Of a stretch of 14,116 nt of DNA, positions 7,539 through 14,007 are shown piece after piece. The stretch is from CAZDAM01 sp964503595 (lineage in GTDB: Bacteria > Muiribacteriota > UBA6191), in assembly GCA_964503595.1 (NCBI GenBank), contig CAZDAM010000091.1:1-14116 (forward strand), given 5' to 3'. The notes beneath the pieces were generated by a model that had not been told where the DNA came from, did no database searches, and was given only the letters and a program-made list of their open reading frames with translations. Made by a program: the position numbers and the translations under genes. Every line of letters starts with the position of its first letter. Position 1 is the first letter of the stretch.

Positions 7539-8387
7539 CTAGCCTGCGTTCAGGGCATGGGTATGAAACGGCAGGCTGCGGTAGAGGTATTCATCAACCC
7601 AGTACCATTCATGGCGAGATTCTTCCGAGAGAATGGGGCTTGAGGCATAGTTGGTGATTCCCCGGCGAGCCATGATTTCCTGGAATCGCTTGACCCTGGG
7701 CGCATTGACCTGGGGGCCGTTTTCATTGGAAGCCGCCATGAACAAAAGGAAAGGCACGGTCTGAGTCGCAATCAGATTGAGAGGGTTGATGCTCTCAAAC
7801 CACTCCCGATCCGGATTGTTGCCGTAGATATAGGGAAAGTCCTGAAAGGTCACATCGCTTGTGGTCTGAGGATCCACCTGGCGGTTGTCTTCTTCCCAGT
7901 CAAGAAGGACGGCATCATAGCTTCCTACCGAAACATAGCGTCTTGGACTCTGAAAGGCATAGCTTAAAGCCGTTGCTCCTCCCAGCGAGAACCCATCCAG
8001 AGAAACCCGGCTGGTATCCACCTGGGGAAACCTGCTTTGCAGATCGGGAAGGTATTCCTCCTCGAATTTGCGGGCATTCAGAAACGGAATCCGGGATTTG
8101 CGAAGATCAGGGCGATGAACGTCTTCGGTGAAGTAGAACTCCCCTTCGGCATTGCAGCAGGTTGACGGGAAAACAAAGGCGGCCGGACGCAGAAGAGATT
8201 TCTCAATCATGTCCGCCACAATCGTATAAATCGTGCGGCGGCCCCGACTATCGTCCTCACGGGCGTTGAACCATTCATCCGGCGTGGCCCGAAACAGAAC
8301 CACCAGAGGAAGCGGCCCGTTTCCACGAAACGGATCCGGGATGTAGATGACAGAGGGAATTGATGCCAGAGTGATGCGCTCAATCAT
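7539..8387 (-). CDS. Esterase-like alpha/beta hydrolase
   Basis: A 282-residue protein resembling the putative-esterase (esterase D/PF00756-like) branch of alpha/beta hydrolases. The N-terminal strand PLPLVVLFRA (26-34) leads to the oxyanion region. The nucleophile elbow is DGFSLGGATAL (131-141), with Ser134 as expected nucleophile in GxSxG. A histidine in RHEWYW (His259) is positioned near the C-terminus as the catalytic His. The acid is unclear; Asp158 or one of the residues near 215-225 could serve. No signal peptide, so cytoplasmic. It starts four bases after the phosphopantetheinyl transferase stop, so the two are almost certainly co-translated; the context would suit a hydrolase tailoring or releasing an acyl product, but the substrate is unknown. 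Confidence 0.78.
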   Translation of the reverse strand: MIERITLASIPSVIYIPDPFRGNGPLPLVVLFRATPDEWFNAREDDSRGRRTIYTIVADMIEKSLLRPAAFVFPSTCCNAEGEFYFTEDVHRPDLRKSRIPFLNARKFEEEYLPDLQSRFPQVDTSRVSLDGFSLGGATALSYAFQSPRRYVSVGSYDAVLLDWEEDNRQVDPQTTSDVTFQDFPYIYGNNPDREWFESINPLNLIATQTVPFLLFMAASNENGPQVNAPRVKRFQEIMARRGITNYASSPILSEESRHEWYWVDEYLYRSLPFHTHALNAG

Positions 8388-8391
8388 GCGG

Positions 8392-9039
8392 TCAGCTTAG
8401 CACAGACAGGGCGGCGATGTGACCTTTGTGCTCAAGGAGATGAATTTCCTGCCCAATGCCTTCAAATTCGACTCTTGCTGTTCTGTTTCGATGAAGACAT
8501 TTTGGGATCTGAAGGCGGCTGACTCCGGCAAGACCGATTTCGTGAAGCTTCAGACAGGCTTCTTTCCCGCAGAACCAGCTTAAAACAATTCTGGGATCGT
8601 CGCCAAGTTCGCCCTCCAGCTCCTCACACCAGAGCCTTTCCACTTCATTCATAAAGAATTTTCGCGCTCCCGGTTCAATCGGGCGGATCCATTCCAGATC
8701 CAGTCCTACTGGAGATTCGTCCAGAACAGCCCCGGCAAGATAACGGGAATGAGTGATGGAAACCCTGAAGACCGGTCCCGACTGCGGCACATGTCGCGGC
8801 GGACCATCAGGACTCAGAAAGGAATGGGCCTGAAAAAATTCCGTGCCCGGATTCATGAGACCAAGCTTTCGGGCCAGGGCAAACTTGGCTGCAATCTTTC
8901 CGGCTGTTTTTTCACGGGTGCGTTTTTCAATGCGCATGGTCAGGATCTCCTCCTTCTCAGAAGAAGTCAGTAAATCCTGTTGCTCACCCCATTCTTCAAG
9001 GGAGAGCACACAGACCCGATCCCAAAGCCAGTCCAGCAT
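8392..9039 (-). CDS. 4'-phosphopantetheinyl transferase (Sfp/HetI type)
   Basis: A 215-residue enzyme that moves the phosphopantetheine arm of coenzyme A onto a serine of acyl- or peptidyl-carrier proteins. Key motifs are VSITHS (93-98), the metal-binding VGLDLE (111-116, Asp114 and Glu116) and WFCGKEACLK (155-164, Lys159, Glu160, Lys164). Length matches Sfp-type enzymes (about 220). The ATG at 9039 is preferred. The frame extends to a TTG at 9186, but that extension would overlap the start of the divergent hrpB remnant and has no family likeness. No clear ribosome site precedes 9039. It heads the eight-gene minus-strand run and is nearly contiguous with the esterase gene. Sfp types usually serve NRPS, PKS or polyunsaturated fatty-acid synthases; none is visible here, so its carrier protein is elsewhere. 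Confidence 0.88.
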   Translation of the reverse strand: MLDWLWDRVCVLSLEEWGEQQDLLTSSEKEEILTMRIEKRTREKTAGKIAAKFALARKLGLMNPGTEFFQAHSFLSPDGPPRHVPQSGPVFRVSITHSRYLAGAVLDESPVGLDLEWIRPIEPGARKFFMNEVERLWCEELEGELGDDPRIVLSWFCGKEACLKLHEIGLAGVSRLQIPKCLHRNRTARVEFEGIGQEIHLLEHKGHIAALSVLS

Positions 9040-9069
9040 AAAAAGATGGTTGCATGGCTTTTGGGTGAA

Positions 9070-9088
9070 GGGCAAGCTGGTATTGCCC
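9070..9088. promoter_or_regulatory. Inverted repeat GGGCAA-N7-TTGCCC in a divergent promoter gap
   Basis: A perfect 6-bp inverted repeat (9070-9075 and 9083-9088) sits in the 50-base gap between the divergent transferase start (9039) and the start of the hrpB remnant (ATG 9090). It ends one base before that ATG. It could be an operator shared by both promoters, or a leader hairpin hiding the ribosome site. No T-run follows, so it is not a terminator. Confidence 0.3.
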
Positions 9089-9089
9089 C

Positions 9090-9820
9090 ATGCTTCCCAT
9101 TCTTGAGATCTGGCCCCAGATTCAAAACGCCTTTCAGACCGGAAAAACTCCTCTGGTTGAGGCCCCTCCCGGCACAGGAAAAACAACCGTCCTGCCGCTG
9201 AAAAATGTTCGATATCACTGAAGGCGGAATCGCCCTGATTGAACCTCTCCGCACAGCTTCCATCAATGCTGCCAGACGCATGGCGCAGAGCCTTGGCGAG
9301 CAGTTTGGAAAAACCATGGGATATCGCATTCGCGGTGAAAACCGGAACTCTTCGGAAACCAGAATCGAGGTCATGACAGCCGGACTCTTTCTTCAGATTC
9401 TGCTGGAAAACCCCGATTTGCCCCGATGCAGCCCACTTGAAAGATCTTCAGAATGCCAACCACCTTCAGACCCTAAATCTTTATCTTGGATATGAAAAGA
9501 CCCGCCATCTTGATGAAATTCTGCCAACCCACTGGAAAGCCCCCGGCGGCAGTCAGATCAGAATTGATTACACTGAGGATCCTCCCGTAATTGCAGTTCG
9601 GGTTCAGGAGGTTTTTGGTCTGCTGCAAACCCCTGTTCTTGCTGATGGAGCAATCCGCCCCATGATGCATCTTCTGTCTCCGGCCCACCGGCCCGTTCAA
9701 ATTAACTCTTCCATGGAACATTTCTGGCCGGAAGACGGTTCCACAGCCCGGGCCACAGCAAAAACCACAAAAAAGATGGGAACAGCGCAACCAACTCCGC
9801 CCATCGGACGTAAATGGTTC
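9090..9820 (+). pseudogene. hrpB: Decayed ATP-dependent helicase gene hrpB, with internal deletions and frame changes
   Basis: Three blocks of an HrpB-type DEAH helicase lie in order but in three frames. Block 1 (9090 to about 9200) starts at ATG and reads through Walker A as VEAPPGTGKTTVLPL, then hits a TGA. Block 2 (about 9205-9420) has the motif Ia region IALIEPLRTASINAARRMA, where the family has EPRR, then MGYRIRGENR and TRIEVMTAGLFLQILLENPD. Block 3 (about 9422-9820) is the HrpB C-terminal domain: LPTHWKAPGGSQIRIDY, DPPVIAVRVQEVFG, HLLSPAHRPVQINSSMEHFW, then WPEDG. The DEAH box, helicase domain 2 and HA2 domain are absent: a gap of roughly 540 residues against the E. coli protein as remembered. 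About 20 residues are also missing between the FW and WPED motifs near the end. About 730 bases remain of a gene normally near 2.5 kb, so it cannot make a working helicase. Confidence 0.85.
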
Positions 9821-9821
9821 C

Positions 9822-10832
9822 ATGCTAAGAATTATAATTCTGCTCCTTGCCTTTTCTTTGAATTTTGCTCAGAGCCAGGATCTGCGTTACCCGGTGGCCT
9901 GCAACAGCATCAGTCCCGAAAGCGATGATTTCAAAAGACTTCTGACTCTTTCCAGTCTTAGTACCGTGCATCCGACCGACATGGAGTCCATGGAAGAAAG
10001 GCTTCTTGAAATCCGCCACATTTTTCAAAAAGCCGGGGACCGCAGGGGAATTTTCACCACCATCTACACTGCGGTAACCCGTAGCGCGATAGAAGCCGTC
10101 CAGAATGAAGAATTCAAGGATCTGGTTTCAACCCGCCGCCTAACGGTGGAGTTTGCCAGAACCTACCTGCATGGTCTTCATCTCCATCTGACAAACCCCC
10201 ACACCCAGAACCGGCGTAAGTGGGGCCTTTATTATGCTCAGGCCCGGAATTGCGATACCCATCCCCTGAAAGTCATGGCCACCGGCATGAATACTCATCT
10301 CGTTCTGGATCTTTCCAATGCCATTGTCCTCTCCGGCCTTAGAAGCGATTATTTCAGAGACTATATGCACATGGGCAATCGTCTGGTGGATTCGATTCCA
10401 GCGGTCGCCGTTGCCATGCAGCAAGATTGGGGGATTCCGGTTCAGGAAACCGAGGGACTGGTTCACAGCTGGTGGCTCGGTAAAGGGTTTAACTGGACAG
10501 CCAAGGCTATCCAGAATGCCTTTGAAACTGTTTCCGGGGGAGCTTCGATTGCCTGGGAATGGCTTACGGACTGGCTGTTTCCCAATCCGGAAATTGCCAC
10601 TAAAGCGGAAATCGATTCCATGCGCAGCTTTGAAGAGGATCCGACCGGCACTCTGAGCATGAACGGTCTCAGAGTCTTTGCCTGGTGGCAGGCCCAGCGC
10701 CAAGAACCTTATTCAAATCCTGAAGAAACCTGGATCATGCGCCGTATGTGGGATGCCGTGCAGGTTTTCTTCAATGTGTCCGGGGTTTTTCTGGAGTCGG
10801 CCGAGGCTTCTCAGGCTGAACCTGCCAGATGA
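9822..10832 (+). CDS. Secreted DUF5995-like protein of unknown function
   Basis: A 336-residue protein with a clear signal peptide (MLRIIILLLAFSLNFAQS, cleavage after about residue 18), so it is exported. The mature part resembles DUF5995: DRRGIFTTIYTAVTRSAIEA (73-92), a WGLYYAQA segment (134-141) and GMNTHLVLDLSNAI (155-168), which matches the family's MNxHxxxDL core with its conserved His and Asp. No catalytic function is assigned to that family. A Trp-rich stretch follows near 215-250. The start codon lies exactly where homology to the HrpB C-terminus ends, so the gene was probably overlapping or coupled to hrpB before hrpB decayed. It lacks a strong ribosome site. Its 3' end overlaps the converging dehydrogenase-like gene by 62 bases. 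Family assignment is from motif memory and moderate. Confidence 0.65.
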   Translation: MLRIIILLLAFSLNFAQSQDLRYPVACNSISPESDDFKRLLTLSSLSTVHPTDMESMEERLLEIRHIFQKAGDRRGIFTTIYTAVTRSAIEAVQNEEFKDLVSTRRLTVEFARTYLHGLHLHLTNPHTQNRRKWGLYYAQARNCDTHPLKVMATGMNTHLVLDLSNAIVLSGLRSDYFRDYMHMGNRLVDSIPAVAVAMQQDWGIPVQETEGLVHSWWLGKGFNWTAKAIQNAFETVSGGASIAWEWLTDWLFPNPEIATKAEIDSMRSFEEDPTGTLSMNGLRVFAWWQAQRQEPYSNPEETWIMRRMWDAVQVFFNVSGVFLESAEASQAEPAR

Positions 10833-11868
10833 CGCCGGCATAGTCATCACTGATCAAAAGCCTCCCATCGGGGAGAAAATCCACATCAACCGGTCTGCCG
10901 CTGACTCTCTCGTCCTGAAGCCAGCCTGATGCGAAGACTTCCTGGCGCACAACCCGGCTTCCTTCAATGGCAACAAAGCTGACCTGATACCCCTGTTTTC
11001 TGGAACGGTTCCAGGAGCCGTGCTGAGCTACGAAAGCTCCCTTGCGGTATTTTTCGGGCCAGTTTCTGTCCCGGACAAATCTCACCCCTAAAGCAGCCGT
11101 ATGGGCCAGAAATGTGGTTCGGGGCATAGTGGACTGGGAACAGGGTGCCAGATGCCCGAATTCCGGATCGGAAATGACTCCCGCATGGCAGTAAGGGTAG
11201 CCGAAATGCTCGCCTTCCACACTCAGCCGATTCAGCTCTTCCGGAGGCAGATCATCTCCCATCCAGTCCCGGCCATTATCCGTAAACCAGAGACTCCGGT
11301 CTTCAGGATTAAAATCAAAACCAACCGTATTGCGTACTCCAAGAGCTACCGGACGCATTTTCCCGGTCTTGAGATCCAGTTGATGAATTGCCGCATAGGG
11401 AGGCTTGGGATCACAGATATTACAGGGAGCTCCGACTGGGACATAAAGCCGACCGGTCTCATCAAAACGAATGAATTTCCAGCCGTGATGAGTATCATCC
11501 GGAAGATCCTCATAGACCACAACCGGCTTCACTTTCAAAGAGTTTCCAGAAACAATTCCTGGAAGCTTCAGAATTTTATCGACCTCGGCCACATAAAGAT
11601 CCTCGCCCAGGATCGCCACACCATTTGGCATAAAACGGTTCTGAAGCAGGACTTCCACCGTCTCCGCGACACCATCCTGATTCGTGTCCTCAATGCGATA
11701 TACCCGCCCCCCATCACGGGTCCCGGCAAAAACAGCTCCTGCTGTCGATACAGCAAGCGAGCGAACCGAAGGGACTTCAGCCCATTTTCGGATCGTAAAT
11801 CCAGGGGGAACAGTAGGAAATGCAGCCAGAACTTCACACAGGAAAAAAGCAGAAATCAGAAATCTCAT
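10771..11868 (-). CDS. Secreted sorbosone/glucose-dehydrogenase-like beta-propeller (PQQ-type)
   Basis: A 365-residue protein with a short signal peptide (MRFLISAFFLCEVLAAF) and a six-bladed beta-propeller of the soluble glucose/sorbosone dehydrogenase family. Signatures: FMPNGVAIL (79-87), DDTHHGWKFIRFDETGRLYV (124-143, candidate catalytic/PQQ His), VRNTVGFDFNP (178-188), WFTDNGRDWMGDDLPPEELN (194-213), HFGYPYC (221-227) and AQHGSWNRS (281-289). Such enzymes oxidise sugars or aldehydes in the periplasm with PQQ, but many homologues are untested. Cys149/152 and Cys227/243 could form disulfides. The C-terminus ends in a small Pro-rich repeat (PEKPRPTPEKPRTH). It is divergent from hemH across a 65-base gap, with no strong Shine-Dalgarno, and overlaps the converging DUF5995-like gene at its 3' end. 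Confidence 0.82.
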   Translation of the reverse strand: MRFLISAFFLCEVLAAFPTVPPGFTIRKWAEVPSVRSLAVSTAGAVFAGTRDGGRVYRIEDTNQDGVAETVEVLLQNRFMPNGVAILGEDLYVAEVDKILKLPGIVSGNSLKVKPVVVYEDLPDDTHHGWKFIRFDETGRLYVPVGAPCNICDPKPPYAAIHQLDLKTGKMRPVALGVRNTVGFDFNPEDRSLWFTDNGRDWMGDDLPPEELNRLSVEGEHFGYPYCHAGVISDPEFGHLAPCSQSTMPRTTFLAHTAALGVRFVRDRNWPEKYRKGAFVAQHGSWNRSRKQGYQVSFVAIEGSRVVRQEVFASGWLQDERVSGRPVDVDFLPDGRLLISDDYAGVIWQVQPEKPRPTPEKPRTH

Positions 11869-11896
11869 ATTTGAATTTTACAGAATGGGATGGTTC

Positions 11897-11926
11897 TTGA
11901 CGGAAATCCCCTTCAGACGTTTCAAT
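11897..11926 (+). promoter_or_regulatory. Candidate sigma-70 promoter for hemH
   Basis: TTGACG (11897-11902) matches a -35 box well. TTCAAT (11921-11926) is a poor -10 candidate at 18-base spacing. The position, close to the hemH ATG at 11934, would give a near-leaderless transcript. The rest of the 65-base divergent gap shows no other feature apart from an AT-rich string ahead of the dehydrogenase gene. Weak call. Confidence 0.2.
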
Positions 11927-11933
11927 TCAAGAC

Positions 11934-12941
11934 ATGAAAAATGTTCTGATTTTGAACTTCGGTGGTCCGATTCATCGCAAAGACGTACGCCCTTTCCTGA
12001 AAGAGCTGTTTTCCGACACCGTCGGCATTCGCATGGGCATGCCCGCATTCGTGCAAAAGAATGTGGTCGCTCCCCTGATTGCCTGGAGGCGCTCTCCCTC
12101 GGTTGAAGACAAATATGATGAAATCGGCGGCGGCTCCCCCCTGGTTCCCATGACGGGGGAGCTGGTGAAGCTTCTGAACCAGAATTTGCCTGACTATCGC
12201 TTCTATCTTGGGATGCGCTACACCGCACCGCGAGTGGAAGAAACCCTGAAACAGATGCAGGAGGATGGTGTGGAAGATGCCTTTGTTCTTCCCCTTTATC
12301 CTCACTACTCAATTGCCACGGTGGAGTCTTCCATGGAAGATGTGCGAATGGCATTAAAAAGCCTGAACTACCATCCAACCCTGCGCCCCTTGTGCAAATG
12401 GTATGATTTTCCACCCTATATCAAGGCCATGAGTCACCAGATTCAAAAAGGCCTTGAAGCCATGCAGGACAAGAACCCGGTCCTGCTGTTTTCGGCCCAC
12501 GGGGTCCCGGTTTCCTACATTGAAGAAGGAGACCCTTACCAGAAACACGTGGAAGAAACCGTAAAACTCATTCTTGAGGATCTGAGATGGAAGGGAAAAC
12601 ACCTTCTGGGTTGGCAAAGCCGGGTAGGGCCCGCCAAATGGCTCACTCCCTCTATGGATGAGATTCTGGAAAATCCTGACAGGTTTGATTTGAAATCCTG
12701 TCTGGTAATTCCTGTCTCCTTTGTTGGCGATCACATCGAAACCCTGCATGAAATTGACATTGAATACAAGGAAGTCGCCGAAAAACACGGAATTAAAGAA
12801 TTTGGACGCATGCCATCCTTGAATACCGAGCCGGTTTTCGTGGAATGTCTGACAGAACTCATTCAAACCCGGTTTGCCACAAAGTCCTGTCCTGTGATTC
12901 CCTGCCGCTGTGGTTTTCTGAAAAATATGCAGGCTTCTTGA
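11934..12941 (+). CDS. hemH: Ferrochelatase
   Basis: A 335-residue protein that inserts Fe2+ into protoporphyrin IX, the last step of protoheme synthesis. Hallmarks: VLILNFGGP at the N-terminus, YDEIGGGSPL (61-70), FVLPLYPHYS (117-126), FSAHGVP (186-192) with the catalytic His189, WQSRVGPAKWLTP (227-239), and VSFVGDHIETLHEID (261-275) with the conserved Glu269. It lacks long hydrophobic helices, so it is soluble or peripheral. The C-terminus carries a Cys group, C319-x4-C324-x-C326, after the usual end of the fold. Some ferrochelatases bind a [2Fe-2S] cluster with C-terminal cysteines, though the spacing differs. No other heme genes are nearby. The stop TGA overlaps the next gene's probable TTG start, implying coupling. 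Confidence 0.95.
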   Translation: MKNVLILNFGGPIHRKDVRPFLKELFSDTVGIRMGMPAFVQKNVVAPLIAWRRSPSVEDKYDEIGGGSPLVPMTGELVKLLNQNLPDYRFYLGMRYTAPRVEETLKQMQEDGVEDAFVLPLYPHYSIATVESSMEDVRMALKSLNYHPTLRPLCKWYDFPPYIKAMSHQIQKGLEAMQDKNPVLLFSAHGVPVSYIEEGDPYQKHVEETVKLILEDLRWKGKHLLGWQSRVGPAKWLTPSMDEILENPDRFDLKSCLVIPVSFVGDHIETLHEIDIEYKEVAEKHGIKEFGRMPSLNTEPVFVECLTELIQTRFATKSCPVIPCRCGFLKNMQAS

Positions 12942-13819
12942 AAAAGCTTATCTTTGCTTCCATTGTCTCTCTTCTCTTCTTTGGGCTTCTCGCCCTGATC
13001 TGGAAGATTCGACACGACCAGTTCTGGAAGGACTTTGGCGAACTTTCCATTCCGGCAGAAGTCAGCAATGAAGCGTTTTACAAAAGGGCCGGACTTCTAT
13101 CCCACTACCAGGCCATTGAATTTCTCAATGAGGATCTGAAATTCACCTGTGATGCCATCCCCGACAAACTGAAAAACCTTTTGGCTACCGAAAGTCCCTA
13201 CCCCCTGGAAAAAACCATTGATCTCCCCTACGAGCCCCTTCCAGGCTTTGCCTACAATTTCCGTCAGACCCGTTACCGCAGCACGGCAATCGGGGAAGCC
13301 GCCTTCTGCCTCGGACAAAAGGATCCTCAGGCTCTGATTCATGCCTGGGACTGGATTGGCATTGATGCCTCCATTCTGCTTCATTCCTATAATGGAGTCC
13401 TCGAATTTGTCATTGCTTCCGGCATGTTTCGTAAACTTTTTGAAGCCACCGAAAAACTGTTGCCCAACCTGAGTCTCACTCCAGAACAAAGAGCCACCCT
13501 GCTCAAAAAAATAGAGACTACCGAAGCCATCTATCCCAAATGGGAAGACGTAGCCACGACCGAACAGAATTTTGTCCTGAAGATTCTTGGGGACTATGAG
13601 CGAAAATATCCTTTTGTCCTTGGAGTACTGGCCCTTAAAATCGGCTGGCCCACAGATGCCTACCGCGAGTTTCTGACCCGCCCCGTTTTTGATGGCAAGG
13701 AACTCAAGAACATTCATCCCATGGCCGGAATGACGATGGCAGATTTTCCTCGCAACAGGGACATTCACCAGCGCTTCATGGATCGTCTGATGGCGTTGAA
13801 AAATCATCTTGAGCGCTAA
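12938..13819 (+). CDS. Membrane-anchored protein of unknown function
   Basis: A 293-residue protein not recognised. One hydrophobic helix at about residues 4-22 (LIFASIVSLLFFGLLALIW) follows two lysines, giving an N-terminal anchor with the rest probably periplasmic. The remainder is mixed helical and aromatic-rich, with segments such as NFRQTRYRSTAIGEAAFCLG and DWIGIDASILLHSYNG. No catalytic motif is visible and there are only two cysteines. The start is uncertain. TTG at 12938 is preferred because it gives a clean Lys-Lys-hydrophobic N-terminus and overlaps the hemH stop as TTGA, although the ribosome site is poor. An ATG at 12845 in the same frame would add 31 residues overlapping hemH. 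Coupling to hemH is suggestive of heme- or membrane-related work but is only context. Confidence 0.65.
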   Translation: MKKLIFASIVSLLFFGLLALIWKIRHDQFWKDFGELSIPAEVSNEAFYKRAGLLSHYQAIEFLNEDLKFTCDAIPDKLKNLLATESPYPLEKTIDLPYEPLPGFAYNFRQTRYRSTAIGEAAFCLGQKDPQALIHAWDWIGIDASILLHSYNGVLEFVIASGMFRKLFEATEKLLPNLSLTPEQRATLLKKIETTEAIYPKWEDVATTEQNFVLKILGDYERKYPFVLGVLALKIGWPTDAYREFLTRPVFDGKELKNIHPMAGMTMADFPRNRDIHQRFMDRLMALKNHLER

Positions 13820-13840
13820 ACCAAAGCGCAGTCCCTTTTT
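13813..13840 (+). terminator. Rho-independent terminator after the hemH operon
   Basis: GCGCT (13813-13817) pairs perfectly with AGCGC (13825-13829) around a 7-base loop, followed after six bases by TTTTT (13836-13840). It overlaps the stop codon (13817-13819). The stem is short and the T-run slightly displaced, so moderate confidence. Confidence 0.5.
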
Positions 13841-13846
13841 AAAATC

Positions 13847-14007
13847 CTATCCTTGAAGGCCCGTCAGGTAAAACTCCCCATTGGGATCGCGTTCGTAAAC
13901 CGGGACTTTTCTTTATTCGATTCAGTTTCACATAAAGGGCCTTGATGTCCGGATGCAGATTACGGAATTTGGTTCCGATTCCCGATGCGCAATCCTGGAA
14001 AATGTAT
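13847..14007 (-). pseudogene. Frameshifted coding remnant, possible 3' exon of an intron-split gene
   Basis: On the minus strand, downstream of the intron end, one frame reads YIFQDCASGIGTKFRN then LHPDIKALYVKLNRI (about 14006-13914). An adjacent frame continues naturally as RKVPVYERDPNGEFYLTGLQ and ends at TAG (13849-13847). The switch falls in an A-rich run around 13907-13916, a typical slippage site. The text looks protein-like but I do not recognise it, and without the upstream exon neither family nor reading frame can be proved. The first frame, if continued, instead ends at TAA (13842-13840). It may be a decayed gene or simply chance open sequence. Confidence 0.35.

Noticed and set aside
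9040..9186. N-terminal extension of the phosphopantetheinyl transferase from a TTG at 9186
   Set aside because: It is not family-like and lies opposite the ATG and Walker A of the hrpB remnant. Starting at 9039 gives the normal Sfp-type length.
11101..11874. Open frame (257 codons) on + antisense to the beta-propeller gene
   Set aside because: Shadow of a gene with a clear family signature on the other strand; no ribosome site or motif.
13097..13807. Open frame (236 codons) on - opposite the membrane-anchored protein gene
   Set aside because: The plus frame has a clean N-terminal anchor, hemH coupling and a terminator. The minus frame has none of these and no recognisable motif.
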